Below, piece after piece: positions 1 through 9,160 of a stretch of DNA of 64,000 nt. Made by a program: the position numbers and the translations under genes. Every line of letters begins with the position of its first letter. Position 1 is the first letter of the stretch. The stretch is from Muriiphilus sp048268845 (lineage in GTDB: Bacteria; Pseudomonadota; Alphaproteobacteria; Rhodobacterales; Rhodobacteraceae): the NCBI GenBank assembly GCA_048268845.1, contig JBLWUQ010000008.1:62001-126000 (forward strand), read 5' to 3'. The notes under the pieces were generated by a model. That model did not search any database, was not told the DNA's origin, and saw only the letters and a program-made list of their open reading frames with translations.

Positions 1-597
1 GCCGATGTTCTGGCGCGCACGCTCGAGCGCTGCGACGTCAAGGTCGAGGTGCTGGGCTTTACCACACGCGCCTGGAAGGGCGGCATGGCGCGCGAGAAAT
101 GGCTGGCCGACGGACGCCCGCAGGCGCCGGGGCGGCTGAACGACCTGCGCCACATCATCTACAAGTCCGCCGACGCGCCGATGCGGCGCACCCGCTCCAA
201 TCTGGGCCTGATGATGAAGGAAGGGCTGCTCAAGGAAAACATCGACGGCGAGGCGCTGGAATGGGCGCATCGGCGCATCGTGAACCGGCCCGAGCAGCGC
301 AAGATCCTGATGGTGATCTCGGACGGCGCGCCGGTGGACGATTCGACCCTGTCGGTGAACCCGGCGAATTACCTCGAAAAGCACCTGCGCGACGTGATCG
401 CCATGATCGAGCGCCGCAAGCAGGTCGAACTGCTGGCGATCGGCATCGGCCATGACGTCACGCGCTATTACGCCCGCGCGGTGACGATCACCGATGTCGA
501 GCAACTGGCCGGCGCGATGATCGAGCAACTCGCCTGCCTGTTCGACCGCGACCCGCGCGCGCGCGCCCGGGTGATGGGAATGAAACGGGCGGGGTGA
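1..597 (+). CDS. cobT: Cobaltochelatase subunit CobT, C-terminal part (5' end outside window)
   Basis: CobT is a subunit of the ATP-dependent aerobic cobaltochelatase CobNST, which inserts cobalt into the corrin ring during vitamin B12 synthesis. The frame is open from base 1, so the gene starts upstream of the window; 198 codons are visible, ending TGA at 595-597. What remains is the CobT von Willebrand A-like domain: the GFTTRAWKGG and GRLNDLRHIIYKSAD blocks, then ISDGAPVDDSTL, then the closing IGIGHDVTRYY and LACLF segments are all typical of the family. An ATG at 49 is internal, not a start. The preceding cobS/cobT context cannot be seen. Confidence 0.93.
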   Translation, partial: ADVLARTLERCDVKVEVLGFTTRAWKGGMAREKWLADGRPQAPGRLNDLRHIIYKSADAPMRRTRSNLGLMMKEGLLKENIDGEALEWAHRRIVNRPEQRKILMVISDGAPVDDSTLSVNPANYLEKHLRDVIAMIERRKQVELLAIGIGHDVTRYYARAVTITDVEQLAGAMIEQLACLFDRDPRARARVMGMKRAG

Positions 598-748
598 TCC
601 GGCGCTGCGGTGGCGGCAGGCGAACCCGCTTGCGGGGCCGACCAGAGGGCAGAGTATTTCGGACAGGATGAAGGTGAAGGTACAAGGGCGGGATGCGCTT
701 GCACATCCGCCGCTTTCGCTGTTCGATGCGGCAAAATCGGAGAAGGCG

Positions 749-2569
749 ATGTTTCAGAGTTTCGAGACCGCGGCGAACCCGTCGCAGGGGCCGGGCCGCC
801 TGGCGGCACTGCGCAAGGTCATGGCGCGCGAGGGGCTGGACGGGTTCCTGGTGCCGCGCGCCGATGCGCATCAGGGCGAATACGTCGCCGACTGCGACAC
901 CCGGCTGGCATGGCTGACCGGGTTCACCGGCTCGGCCGGGATCTGCGTGGCGCTCATGGAGGCGGCCGGAGTGTTCATCGACGGGCGCTACCGCGCGCAG
1001 GTGCGCCGGCAGGTCGATCTGGCACATTTCACCCCGGTGAACTGGCCGGAAACCCAGCCGGGCGACTGGCTGGCGGGCAAACTTCCCCAAGGCGGCAGGA
1101 TCGGCTACGACCCCTGGCTGCATACGCGCGGCGAGCTCGAGAAACTCGGCGCGGCGGCGGCAAAGGCCGGTATCGACCTCGTCGCCACCGCCAACCTGGT
1201 CGACGAGATCTGGCACGACCGCCCGGCGCCGCCCTCGGGTCATGTCCACCTGCACCCGGTCGAATTCGCGGGCCGGTCGCACGAAGACAAGCGCGCCGAC
1301 CTCGCCGGCGAGCTTCGCGCCGCGAGGCAGAAGGCGGCGGTGCTGACCCTGTCGGATTCGATCGCCTGGCTCCTCAACATCCGCGGCGACGACCTGCCGC
1401 GCGTCCCGGTGGTTCAGGGCTTCGCGATCCTGCATGACGACGGGCGGGTCGATTTCTTCACCCATCCGGCGCGGCCCACAGGGATCGGCGACCATTTCGG
1501 CCCCGAGGTCTCGATCTACCCGCAGGCTGCCTTCGAGGACGCGCTGGCCGGGCTAGCGGGTCCGGTCAGGCTCGACAAGGCGACCGCGCCCGAGGCGGTG
1601 GCGCGCATCTTTGAAGCGGCAGGCGTCGCGATTTCCTGGGGCGATGACCCCTGCATCCTGCCGAAAGCGCAGAAGAACCCGGTCGAGATCGCCGGCGCGC
1701 GCGCCGCCCACCTGCGCGACGCGGCCGCGATGGTCGAGTTCCTGACCTGGTATGACGCCACCGCGCATGGCAATGGCGGGCAGGGCGGCGGCGGGCTGAC
1801 CGAGATCGACCTGGTGGTCGAGCTCGAGGGCCAGCGCCGGGCGAACAACGCGCTCAAGGACATCTCGTTCGAGACCATCGCCGGGTCCGGCCCGAACGGC
1901 GCGGTGATGCATTACCGCGTGACCCGCGCCAGCGACCGCAGCCTTGCACCGGGCGATCTGGTGGTGCTCGACAGCGGCGGACAATATGACGACGGCACCA
2001 CCGACATCACCCGCACCCTGCCGGTGGGCGAGGTCGGGCTCACGGAAAAGACCGCCTTCACCCGCGTGTTGCAGGGCCTGATCGCGATCTCGCGCCTGCG
2101 CTTTCCCAAGGGGCTGGCGGGCGCGCATCTCGACGCGCTGGCACGCTATCCGCTTTGGCTGGCGCATCAGGATTACGACCACGGCACCGGCCACGGCGTC
2201 GGCTCCTACCTGTCGGTGCATGAAGGGCCGCAACGCCTGTCGCGCCAGTCCGAAACACCGCTCAAACCCGGCATGATCCTGTCGAACGAGCCGGGCTATT
2301 ACCGCGACGGCGCCTTCGGCATCCGGCTGGAAAACCTGATCGTGGTGACAGAGGCCACGCGCCCCGAGGGCGGCGACGACCGCGAGATGCTGGCCTTCGA
2401 GACCCTGACCTGGGTGCCGATCGACCGCCGGCTGGTCCTGCCCGACATGCTCACGCCCGACGAACGCGACTGGCTGAACCGGTATCACGCCCTGGTGCTC
2501 GAGAATGTCGGGCCGCGCGTGTCGTCGCCGGCGCGCGGCTGGCTCGAAGCGGCCTGCGCGCCGATCTGA
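749..2569 (+). CDS. Xaa-Pro aminopeptidase (aminopeptidase P, M24 family)
   Basis: A cytoplasmic dimetal peptidase that removes an N-terminal residue preceding proline. About 606 residues, the length of the three-domain type: two creatinase-like N-terminal domains (LAWLTGFTGSAG near the start) and a C-terminal pita-bread M24 domain. Metal ligands are visible as VLDSGGQYDDGTTDITRT (two Asp), GTGHGVGSYLSVHEGP (His) and the late NEPGYY and GIRLENL segments (two Glu). The frame stays open upstream to 668, but I place the start at ATG 749 because GGAGAAGG precedes it at good spacing and family members begin close to the MFQSFE segment. It stands alone, 20 bases ahead of the DUF427 gene, and may be co-transcribed with it. 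Confidence 0.93.
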   Translation: MFQSFETAANPSQGPGRLAALRKVMAREGLDGFLVPRADAHQGEYVADCDTRLAWLTGFTGSAGICVALMEAAGVFIDGRYRAQVRRQVDLAHFTPVNWPETQPGDWLAGKLPQGGRIGYDPWLHTRGELEKLGAAAAKAGIDLVATANLVDEIWHDRPAPPSGHVHLHPVEFAGRSHEDKRADLAGELRAARQKAAVLTLSDSIAWLLNIRGDDLPRVPVVQGFAILHDDGRVDFFTHPARPTGIGDHFGPEVSIYPQAAFEDALAGLAGPVRLDKATAPEAVARIFEAAGVAISWGDDPCILPKAQKNPVEIAGARAAHLRDAAAMVEFLTWYDATAHGNGGQGGGGLTEIDLVVELEGQRRANNALKDISFETIAGSGPNGAVMHYRVTRASDRSLAPGDLVVLDSGGQYDDGTTDITRTLPVGEVGLTEKTAFTRVLQGLIAISRLRFPKGLAGAHLDALARYPLWLAHQDYDHGTGHGVGSYLSVHEGPQRLSRQSETPLKPGMILSNEPGYYRDGAFGIRLENLIVVTEATRPEGGDDREMLAFETLTWVPIDRRLVLPDMLTPDERDWLNRYHALVLENVGPRVSSPARGWLEAACAPI

Positions 2570-2589
2570 CAACGAGGAAAGGAACCACC

Positions 2590-2931
2590 ATGGCCAAGAC
2601 CATTGAAATCCGCGAGAAACCCGGCAAATGGGTGGTGCGCGCCGGCGGCGCGGTGCTGGGCGAAACCAGCCGGGCGCTGGAACTGGTCGAGGGCACGCTG
2701 CCCCCGGTGATCTACTTCCCGCGCGCCGACCTCGCCATGGCAATGCTCGAGCCGACCGAGACACGCACCACCTGCCCGCACAAGGGCGCGGCGTCCTATT
2801 TCGCGATCCACACGAAATCGACGGTGATCGACGATGCCGGCTGGAGCTACGAGGCGCCCCATGACAGCGTCGCGGCAATCGCGGGTCACATCGCCTTCTA
2901 CCCCGACAAGGTCACCGTCGAGGAACTCTGA
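2590..2931 (+). CDS. DUF427 domain protein
   Basis: A 113-residue protein filling a single DUF427 domain, a small beta-rich fold whose biochemical role is not established. Family hallmarks are PPVIYFPRADLAMAML, the TTCPHKGAASYF segment with its conserved Cys and Lys, and the closing IAGHIAFYPDKVTVEE. The start ATG follows a strong AGGAAAGGA ribosome site. It lies 20 bases behind the aminopeptidase P gene on the same strand, so an operon is likely. Nothing in the sequence links it to a pathway. Confidence 0.88.
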   Translation: MAKTIEIREKPGKWVVRAGGAVLGETSRALELVEGTLPPVIYFPRADLAMAMLEPTETRTTCPHKGAASYFAIHTKSTVIDDAGWSYEAPHDSVAAIAGHIAFYPDKVTVEEL

Positions 2932-2940
2932 GCCGCCTGC

Positions 2941-2963
2941 CTTCATCTTGGCGGCAAATACTC
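2941..2963 (+). repeat. Dispersed intergenic repeat, copy A
   Basis: CTTCATCTTGGCGGCAAATACTC immediately after the DUF427 gene (written here with its core CTTCATCTTGG and AAATACTC). A GC-rich hairpin (GCGCCGAAGGCGC near 3005) follows. Confidence 0.65.
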
Positions 2964-3035
2964 ACACCCGAGGGGCCGTCCGAAGGACGGAACCGAGACA
3001 GCCTGTGCGCCGAAGGCGCTCCTCTTGAAGCCGCC

Positions 3036-3536
3036 TCAGCCGATCCAGCGCCGCGACGGGAACGCCACGATGTTGTCCTCGGCCAGCCGCGCGCGTGCAA
3101 CCGGGCTTCCGGCTCGCGCCGCGTCGATCCGGCTGCGCAGGCTTTCGCCCCCTGCCCGGCCGGTGCCGGCGGCGATCACGTCGCGCATGTCGGGGAAAGA
3201 CCAGGCCTGCTCGCTCATCCGCGCGGCGTCATAGGCGCTCTGCCCCAGCCCCATGTAATGCCTTACCGAGCCGCCGCCGCGCGTCAGCCGCGCCTCGAAG
3301 ACCGACGTGGCGATCAGACATTCATCGGCCAGACTGCGCATCGCCGGTGCCGGCGCGTCCGCCTCCATCGCCTGAACCACCCGGACCGTCAGCAGATCGA
3401 GCCCCGGACAATCGCGCATGAACCGCGCCAGCGTGATCGCGAGGTAATGGCGCAAGGCTTCACTCAGCGGGATGCCGCTGTCGCGCATGCCCTCATGGAC
3501 CAGCCCGTCCGCCGCCGCAACAAAGACATCCGACAT
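3036..3536 (-). CDS. Hypothetical protein, 166 residues
   Basis: I do not recognise a domain. The protein is soluble, with no signal peptide or membrane segment, and is probably helical: an N-terminal half with the LRHYLAITLARFMRD helix, then a polar region ending AFPSRRWIG. ATG at 3536 is preceded by AGGAGGG at good spacing, which supports it as a real gene, and codon use matches its neighbours. It lies downstream of the ClC channel gene on the same strand with a gap of about 100 bases. It resembles lineage-restricted hypothetical proteins of Rhodobacterales, but I cannot name a function. Confidence 0.7.
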   Translation of the reverse strand: MSDVFVAAADGLVHEGMRDSGIPLSEALRHYLAITLARFMRDCPGLDLLTVRVVQAMEADAPAPAMRSLADECLIATSVFEARLTRGGGSVRHYMGLGQSAYDAARMSEQAWSFPDMRDVIAAGTGRAGGESLRSRIDAARAGSPVARARLAEDNIVAFPSRRWIG

Positions 3537-3639
3537 CCTCTGCCCTCCTGCCTGTGCCCTTTCAGGCTAGCGCGGTCCGGCCAAAACGCAAAACACTTTG
3601 TTTTCGGGGTGTTGCGCTGCTGCCACGTCGCAGGCGAGG

Positions 3640-5328
3640 TCAGGAATGTTCCTCGGCGGCGGTCTCGGACAGAACCCGGTTGAAGGCGCGCAGCGCATCG
3701 ACATGGTGCAATGTGCCCCAAAGCTCGGGCGGCTGACCCTCGCCACCGATGGTCACGACCGGGACGAAACTGACGCCGTGCTGCTCGAACAGCGGCATCG
3801 CCGCCTCGAGCGTGGCGTTGCCGTCGATATGGACGCCGCGTTCGATCAACTCCCGACAGCTCTCCGCCGAAGGCGCGCCCGGCGCGTCCGCCTTGCGCAT
3901 CGCCGTGGCCACCCGCAGGGTCGACAAGAGGTAAGCGTGCGGCCCGGCGGCAAGGTGGATGCCGCGCCGCTCGAGCTGGGTCAGGAAATAGCTCATGTCG
4001 ACCCAGCGCGAGGCCAGCGCCGAGGACAGCGACACGCTCGCCATCACCGCCAGCCCGGTCTGCCAGTCGCCGGTCAGCTCGAACATGATCAGCGTGGTCG
4101 AGATCGGCGCCCCCAGCACCGCGGCGGCCACAGCCCCCATCCCCGCCAGCGCATAGAGCGTCTGCGAGCCGGACACGTCGGGGAAGATCGCCGTCGCCAT
4201 CAGCCCGAAGGCAAGCCCCGTCAGCGCCCCCACCATCAGCGCGGGCGAGAACATGCCGCCGCCCATCCGCCCGCCCATGGTGATCGACACCGCGACGATC
4301 TTGAGCGCACAGAAGACGATGGCCTCATGCAGCACCAGCCCGCCGGTCAAGGCCCGCGACGTGGTCTCGTAGCCGACCCCGATGATATGCGGAAAGAACA
4401 CCGCCAGCGCGCCCAGCATCAACCCCGCCAGCGCCGGGCGCAGCACGCGCGGCAGGCGGGTGACGCGCTGCAGCCGGTCGCCGAGATCCTCGGCCATGAA
4501 CACCGACTTGATCAGCACCACCGCGACCACGCCCGACACGAGGCCCAGGATCAGGAAGGCCGGCAGCTCGACATAGAAGGCAACATCGCCCGACTGGCGC
4601 AGGGTGAACTCGGACACGCCGCCGAATTCCAGCCGGTTGATCACCGTGCCCGCGACGCTGGCGATGGCGATGGGCGCGAAGGAATGAACCGCGAAATGGC
4701 GCAGCACCACCTCGAGCGCGAAGATCGCCCCGGCAATCGGCGCGTTGAACGAGGCCGAGACCGCCGCCGCCACGGCGCAGCCCAAGAGGTCGCGCCCGGT
4801 CACGCCCGAGGCATTGATCCGCCCCGATACCCAGGTCGCGATGACCGCCGCCATATGCACCACCGGCCCCTCGCGGCCGGACGAGCCGCCCGTGGACAGC
4901 GTGATCAGCGAAGCCAGCGCCGAGCCGACCCCGGCCCGCCGCTCGACCCGGCCCTCATAGAGCGCCGCCCCCTCGATCACGTCGGCCACAGCGCGCACCC
5001 GCCCGTCCGGCGTGAACCAGTTCAGGATCAACCCGACCGCCAGCCCGCCCAGCACCGGCACCGTCATCACCCAATACCACGGCAGCGTGCTGGCATGGGA
5101 ATGCATCAGCGCGACATCGTCCGAGCCATAGAAAAACGCCTCGAGCCAGCCGATCGCCAGACGGAACCCCAGGGCGGCGAAACCGGCGGCGATGCCGATC
5201 ATCAGCGCGATGAACCAGAACTGCACCTGACCCGGCCCTTGCTCGCGCAGGACGTGCCAGGCTTCACTCAACTCGCGGCGAAGGCGAACAGCCCGTCGAA
5301 AAACGTAAAATTTTAGCCGTCTCGCCAT
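3640..5328 (-). CDS. ClC-family chloride channel or H+/Cl- exchanger with CBS region
   Basis: An inner-membrane anion transporter of the ClC family. About 562 residues: many hydrophobic helices through residue ~430, then a cytoplasmic C-terminal tail with one CBS-like segment (ERGVHIDGNATLEAAMPLF). The diagnostic filter sequence GGSSGREGPVV is present, including the glutamate of GREGP that gates transport or couples protons. FNAPIAGAIFALE is the conserved second filter loop. The frame extends to a TTG at 5355, but ATG 5328, preceded by GGAAG, is the better start. The opposite strand carries a long shadow frame caused by GC bias. Whether it is a channel or exchanger cannot be settled here. Confidence 0.9.
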   Translation of the reverse strand: MARRLKFYVFRRAVRLRRELSEAWHVLREQGPGQVQFWFIALMIGIAAGFAALGFRLAIGWLEAFFYGSDDVALMHSHASTLPWYWVMTVPVLGGLAVGLILNWFTPDGRVRAVADVIEGAALYEGRVERRAGVGSALASLITLSTGGSSGREGPVVHMAAVIATWVSGRINASGVTGRDLLGCAVAAAVSASFNAPIAGAIFALEVVLRHFAVHSFAPIAIASVAGTVINRLEFGGVSEFTLRQSGDVAFYVELPAFLILGLVSGVVAVVLIKSVFMAEDLGDRLQRVTRLPRVLRPALAGLMLGALAVFFPHIIGVGYETTSRALTGGLVLHEAIVFCALKIVAVSITMGGRMGGGMFSPALMVGALTGLAFGLMATAIFPDVSGSQTLYALAGMGAVAAAVLGAPISTTLIMFELTGDWQTGLAVMASVSLSSALASRWVDMSYFLTQLERRGIHLAAGPHAYLLSTLRVATAMRKADAPGAPSAESCRELIERGVHIDGNATLEAAMPLFEQHGVSFVPVVTIGGEGQPPELWGTLHHVDALRAFNRVLSETAAEEHS

Positions 5329-5406
5329 CCGGGCCGTCTTCCACGGTCTTTGCAACGCCCCGCAAGCGCGCCTACCTTGGGTCCCAGCACATATGGGGAA
5401 GATGGC

Positions 5407-6783
5407 ATGACCATCGACACAGCGCTTGCCGGGCTTTCGGCACTTCTAGGCGATCGGCTCAGCCGGTCCAAGGCCGTTCTCGACGCCCATGGCGGCTCCG
5501 AGGCGCATTTTCCCCCGGCACCGCCCGACGCGGTGGCCTTTCCCGAGAGCACGGATGAAGTGTCCGCGATCCTGAAAATCTGCTCGGATGCGGGCTGCCC
5601 GGTCATCGCCTACGGCGCCGGAACATCGCTCGAAGGCCATACCAGCGCCATCCACGGCGGCATCACGCTCGATTTCGCGCGGATGAACCGGGTCATCCGC
5701 ATCGCGCCCGGCGACATGCTGGCGGTGGTGCAGCCGGGGCTGACGCGCGAGGACCTGAACCGCGACTTGCGCGCCACCGGCATGTTCTTCTCGGTCGATC
5801 CCGGCGCCAATGCCACGCTGGGCGGCATGGCGGCGACGCGGGCCTCGGGCACCACCGCAGTGCGCTACGGCACGATGCGCGACAATGTGCTGGCGCTCGA
5901 GGTGGTGCTGGCGGACGGGCGCATCATCCGCACCGGCACCGAAGCGCGCAAAAGCGCGGCGGGCTACGACCTGACGGCCCTGTTGCTGGGCTCGGAAGGC
6001 ACGCTCGGGATCATCACCGAACTGACCCTGAAACTGCACGGCCAGCCCGAAGCGATCTCGGCGGGAATCTGCGCCTTCGAGGCGATCGGCGACGCGGTGG
6101 CGGCGGTGGTGGCGGTGATCCAGACCGGCGTGCCGATGGCGCGCATCGAGTTCGTCGACGAGGCCACGACCCGCGCGGTCAACGCCTATGCCGGCACCGA
6201 CATGCCGGAAAAACCGCACCTCTTCGTCGAGTTCCACGGCTCAAGCGCCGCCGTCGCCCAGGACGCCGCCACCTTCGCCGACATCGCCGCCGACTACGGC
6301 GCCAGCGGCATCGAGACGGCGACGAAAACCGAAGACCGCAACGCGCTCTGGACCATGCGCCACCACGCCTACTGGGCCTGCCTCGGGCTGAAGCCCGGCG
6401 CCACCGCGCTGACCACCGATGTCTGCGTGCCGATCTCGCGCCTCGCCCAGGCGGTCGAGGAAACCCGCGCCGACATCGCCGCCGCCTCGATCCCCGGCCC
6501 GATCCTCGGCCATGTCGGCGACGGCAACTTCCACGCCATCCTGCTGGTCGAGCCGGGCAACCCGGCCGAACTCGCCGAGGCGAAATCCCTCGCCGCGCGC
6601 ATGGCCGAACGCGCGCTGCGGCTGGGCGGAACCGTTACCGGCGAACACGGGATCGGCATGGGCAAGCTCGACTACATGCAGGCCCAACACGGCGACGGCT
6701 GGTCGGTGATGGCCGAGATCAAGCGCGCGCTCGACCCAAAGGGCATCCTCAACCCCGGCAAGATGGTGCGGCGGAACGGATGA
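5407..6783 (+). CDS. FAD-linked 2-hydroxyacid dehydrogenase (D-lactate dehydrogenase/GlcD type)
   Basis: A flavoprotein oxidising a 2-hydroxyacid such as D-lactate or glycolate and passing electrons to the respiratory chain. 458 residues: the N-terminal PCMH-type FAD domain shows YGAGTSLEGH, GMFFSVDPGANATLGGM and GTTAVRYGTM; the C-terminal FAD_oxidase_C domain shows GHVGDGNFHAILLV and GTVTGEHGIGMGK, with metal-binding His residues. ATG 5407 is chosen because GGGGAAG sits just upstream; the open frame before it has no ribosome site. Without GlcE/GlcF neighbours, a single-subunit cytochrome-linked D-lactate dehydrogenase is the likelier identity. Its stop overlaps the next small gene (ATGA). 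Confidence 0.88.
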   Translation: MTIDTALAGLSALLGDRLSRSKAVLDAHGGSEAHFPPAPPDAVAFPESTDEVSAILKICSDAGCPVIAYGAGTSLEGHTSAIHGGITLDFARMNRVIRIAPGDMLAVVQPGLTREDLNRDLRATGMFFSVDPGANATLGGMAATRASGTTAVRYGTMRDNVLALEVVLADGRIIRTGTEARKSAAGYDLTALLLGSEGTLGIITELTLKLHGQPEAISAGICAFEAIGDAVAAVVAVIQTGVPMARIEFVDEATTRAVNAYAGTDMPEKPHLFVEFHGSSAAVAQDAATFADIAADYGASGIETATKTEDRNALWTMRHHAYWACLGLKPGATALTTDVCVPISRLAQAVEETRADIAAASIPGPILGHVGDGNFHAILLVEPGNPAELAEAKSLAARMAERALRLGGTVTGEHGIGMGKLDYMQAQHGDGWSVMAEIKRALDPKGILNPGKMVRRNG

Positions 6784-6992
6784 ACCGCGCCAAACGAACA
6801 TGGTACAAGGCGCTGATCTGGATCCGAAAACGGATTCCGCCCGGGCTTCGGCTGGTCGCCGGGATCCTGCTGATCGGCGGCGGCATCTTCGGCTTCCTGC
6901 CGGTGCTCGGGTTCTGGATGGTGCCGCTCGGCATCGCGGTGGCCGCGCTCGACGTGAAACCGATCTGGCGCTGGATCAAGGGCAAGCGCTGA
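6780..6992 (+). CDS. Small membrane protein, 70 residues
   Basis: A short, basic, hydrophobic protein translationally coupled to the upstream dehydrogenase by an ATGA overlap. Residues ~20-55 form one or two membrane segments (LVAGILLIGGGIFGFLPVLG then MVPLGIAVAALDV), flanked by positively charged ends (RAKRTWYKALIWIRKR and WRWIKGKR). It is reminiscent of the short PGPGW-type putative membrane proteins, but that assignment is tentative. The overlap and conserved pattern support a real gene; function unknown. Confidence 0.72.
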   Translation: MNRAKRTWYKALIWIRKRIPPGLRLVAGILLIGGGIFGFLPVLGFWMVPLGIAVAALDVKPIWRWIKGKR

Positions 6993-7003
6993 TCAGCCTG
7001 TGC

Positions 7004-7026
7004 CTTCATCTTGGTCACAAATACTC
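7004..7026 (+). repeat. Dispersed intergenic repeat, copy B
   Basis: CTTCATCTTGG then AAATACTC again, between the small membrane protein and EamA genes, with a TGCGC...GCGCA hairpin after it. Same order of elements as copy A. Confidence 0.65.
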
Positions 7027-7063
7027 AAACCAAGAAAACTGCGCGCCGCAGGCGCACATTGTT

Positions 7064-7987
7064 CTAGCCTTGCGGCGTCATCACCTTGCGCGCGCGGTCG
7101 CGCTCCATTCCGAGGCGGTTTTCGCGCCAGATGATCAGGACCCCCGCCACCACGATCAGCGCCGCCCCTGCCAGCGTCGTCAGTGTCGGCACTTCGGCGA
7201 AGACCACATAGCCGACGATGATCGCCAGCAGCATCGAGGCATAATCGAACGGCGCGATCACCGAGGCATCGGCGAAGCGATAGGACGAGGTCAGCAGCCC
7301 CTGCCCGACCCCGCCGAACAGCCCCGCCCCGACCAGCAGCGCCAGATCGCCCGCCCGCGGCACAACCCAGCCCCAGGGGATCGTCAGCAGGCTCAGGACC
7401 ATCGAGGACAGCGAGAAATACAGCACCACCGTCGCCGCGCGCTCGCGCAGCACCAGCTTGCGCACGAAGATCTGCGCCAGCGCCGCGAACACCGCCGACA
7501 TCAGCACGATCACCGCGCCCAGCGCCTGAACCGCCTCGACCTGTCCCTCCGACAGCGCGGTCAGGCGCGGCGACAGCACGATCAGAACGCCGACCATGCC
7601 AAGGGCGACGGCGGTCAGGCGAAACAGCCGGACCTCCTCGCCCAGAAACATCGCCGCGAAGATCACCACCAGGATCGGCGCGGCGTATTGCAGCGCGGTC
7701 ACTTCCGGCAGCGGCAGCATCGCCAGCCCGGCAAACCCGAGCCCCATCGCCAGGGTGCCGATCGCGCCCCGCCAGAAGTGGCCCATCAGGTTGTCGGTCT
7801 GCAGCCCGACCCGCAACTCGCGTTGCCAGGCCAGCCATACCAGGATCACCGGAAGCGCCGCAAACGAGCGAAAGAACACCACCTCACCGGGCGGCACCCG
7901 GCCGTCGAGCGCCTTGATCAGCGCCTGCATCACCACAAAGCTGGCGACGGCCGCGAGTTTCAGCAGGATGCCACGTTTCGGGTTCAT
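7064..7987 (-). CDS. EamA/DMT-family permease
   Basis: An inner-membrane drug/metabolite transporter of 307 residues. Ten hydrophobic helices are arranged as two five-helix repeats; the second EamA repeat begins near residue 150, and the last helices include LTTLAGAALIVVAGVLII. The substrate cannot be deduced; relatives export amino acids, metabolites or drugs. ATG 7987 gives the usual length, though its ribosome site is weak. It is a single gene facing the epimerase gene at 8102, with a 114-base divergent intergenic region. Confidence 0.85.
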   Translation of the reverse strand: MNPKRGILLKLAAVASFVVMQALIKALDGRVPPGEVVFFRSFAALPVILVWLAWQRELRVGLQTDNLMGHFWRGAIGTLAMGLGFAGLAMLPLPEVTALQYAAPILVVIFAAMFLGEEVRLFRLTAVALGMVGVLIVLSPRLTALSEGQVEAVQALGAVIVLMSAVFAALAQIFVRKLVLRERAATVVLYFSLSSMVLSLLTIPWGWVVPRAGDLALLVGAGLFGGVGQGLLTSSYRFADASVIAPFDYASMLLAIIVGYVVFAEVPTLTTLAGAALIVVAGVLIIWRENRLGMERDRARKVMTPQG

Positions 7988-8101
7988 GCCGATGTTAGAG
8001 CCCAGCCGGCGACGAATGAAAAGCGCAATACGGCCATGCAGACCAAGGGATCATGCTGCACCACGCCGGGCGATACGATATCCTCGGCGCAAGGAGGCGG
8101 A

Positions 8102-9160
8102 ATGGCGCAAGACGGAACACAGAGCAGGGTTCTTGTCACCGGTGCGGCGGGCACGGTTGGGCGGGCGACCGTCGCCGCGCTTCTGGACGCGCCCGACCGG
8201 CCCGCGATCATCGCCACCGACCTCGACAGCCGAAGCACCCGCCGGGCGCTGCGCGGTCTGGGCGACCGGGTCGAGGTGGTGCTGGGCGATCTGTGCAACC
8301 CCGCGACGCTGGCCGGGCGGCTGTCCGGGGTCACGGCGGCGGTGCATCTGGCGGCGGTGCTGCCGCCGCTCGCCGATGAAAACCCGGCACTGGCCGACCG
8401 GGTCAATATCGGCGGCACCAAGGCACTCCTGGCCGCGCTGGCAGCCGAATCCCCCTCGGCGTTCTTCATCTATGGCTCGTCGATCTCGATCTATGGCGAC
8501 CGGGTCGCGAACCCCGAGATCCGGGTGGGCGATCCGCTGGTGCCGTCCGAGGGCGACCACTACGCCACCACCAAGATCGCCGCCGAACGCGCGGTCATGG
8601 CCGGACCGCTCGACTGGACGATCCTGCGGCTGTCGGCGGTGATGGGCGGGCACAAGATGTCGCCCCTGATGTTTCACATGCCGCTCGACACCTCGCTGGA
8701 AATCCTGACGGCGGCGGATGCGGGAAGGGCGATGGCCAAGGCGCGGCTGGCGCGGGCGGCGCTGTCGGGCAAGGTCTTCAACCTCGGGGGCGGGGCCGCC
8801 TGCCGGACATCGTTTCGCGCCTATCTGGCGGCGGTCTTCGCGCGGATCGGGCTGGGGCGGTTCGACCTGCCCGAGACCGCGTTCGCCACGCGCAACTTCC
8901 ATTGTGGGCATTATGTCGACGGCGACGAGCTCGAGGCGCTGCTGCAGTTCCGGCAGGACTCTCTGGCCGACCATCTGGACGAGGTGGCGCGCGCCTGGCC
9001 GTGGTGGCGCCGCCTTGGCATGCGCCTGATCCAGGGTCCCGCCAAGGCGGTGCTGGCGCGAATGTCCGAGCCGCTTACGGCACGCCGAAAAGGCATCGCG
9101 GCGGCGGTCCGGCGGTTCTTCGGGCCTACGCCCCCAGACGGGCCTGCACCAGACGGGTGA
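8102..9160 (+). CDS. NAD(P)-dependent epimerase/dehydratase (extended SDR)
   Basis: A 352-residue Rossmann-fold enzyme of the extended SDR family. The N terminus has VLVTGAAGTVGRA (TGxxGxxG cofactor loop), then an acidic residue after beta-2 (ATDLDS) suggesting NAD preference, AAVLPPLADENPAL, and the active-site pair FIYGSSISIYG plus YATTK (catalytic Tyr and Lys). The substrate, often a nucleotide sugar or hydroxysteroid-like ketone, is not predictable. Start ATG 8102 has an excellent AAGGAGG site 4 bases away. Its 3' end overlaps the end of murD, transcribed oppositely, by 35 bases. Confidence 0.87.
   Translation: MAQDGTQSRVLVTGAAGTVGRATVAALLDAPDRPAIIATDLDSRSTRRALRGLGDRVEVVLGDLCNPATLAGRLSGVTAAVHLAAVLPPLADENPALADRVNIGGTKALLAALAAESPSAFFIYGSSISIYGDRVANPEIRVGDPLVPSEGDHYATTKIAAERAVMAGPLDWTILRLSAVMGGHKMSPLMFHMPLDTSLEILTAADAGRAMAKARLARAALSGKVFNLGGGAACRTSFRAYLAAVFARIGLGRFDLPETAFATRNFHCGHYVDGDELEALLQFRQDSLADHLDEVARAWPWWRRLGMRLIQGPAKAVLARMSEPLTARRKGIAAAVRRFFGPTPPDGPAPDG

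Noticed and set aside
3598..5316. A 572-codon open frame on the plus strand opposite the ClC gene
   Set aside because: Composition is dominated by Arg, His, Gln and Asp with no domain, the pattern of a GC-rich antisense shadow; the minus-strand ClC motifs are unmistakable.
6800..8101. Long open frame continuing upstream of the epimerase start
   Set aside because: It runs antisense to the EamA permease with shadow-like composition; ATG 8102 has an ideal ribosome site and the Rossmann fold begins right after it.
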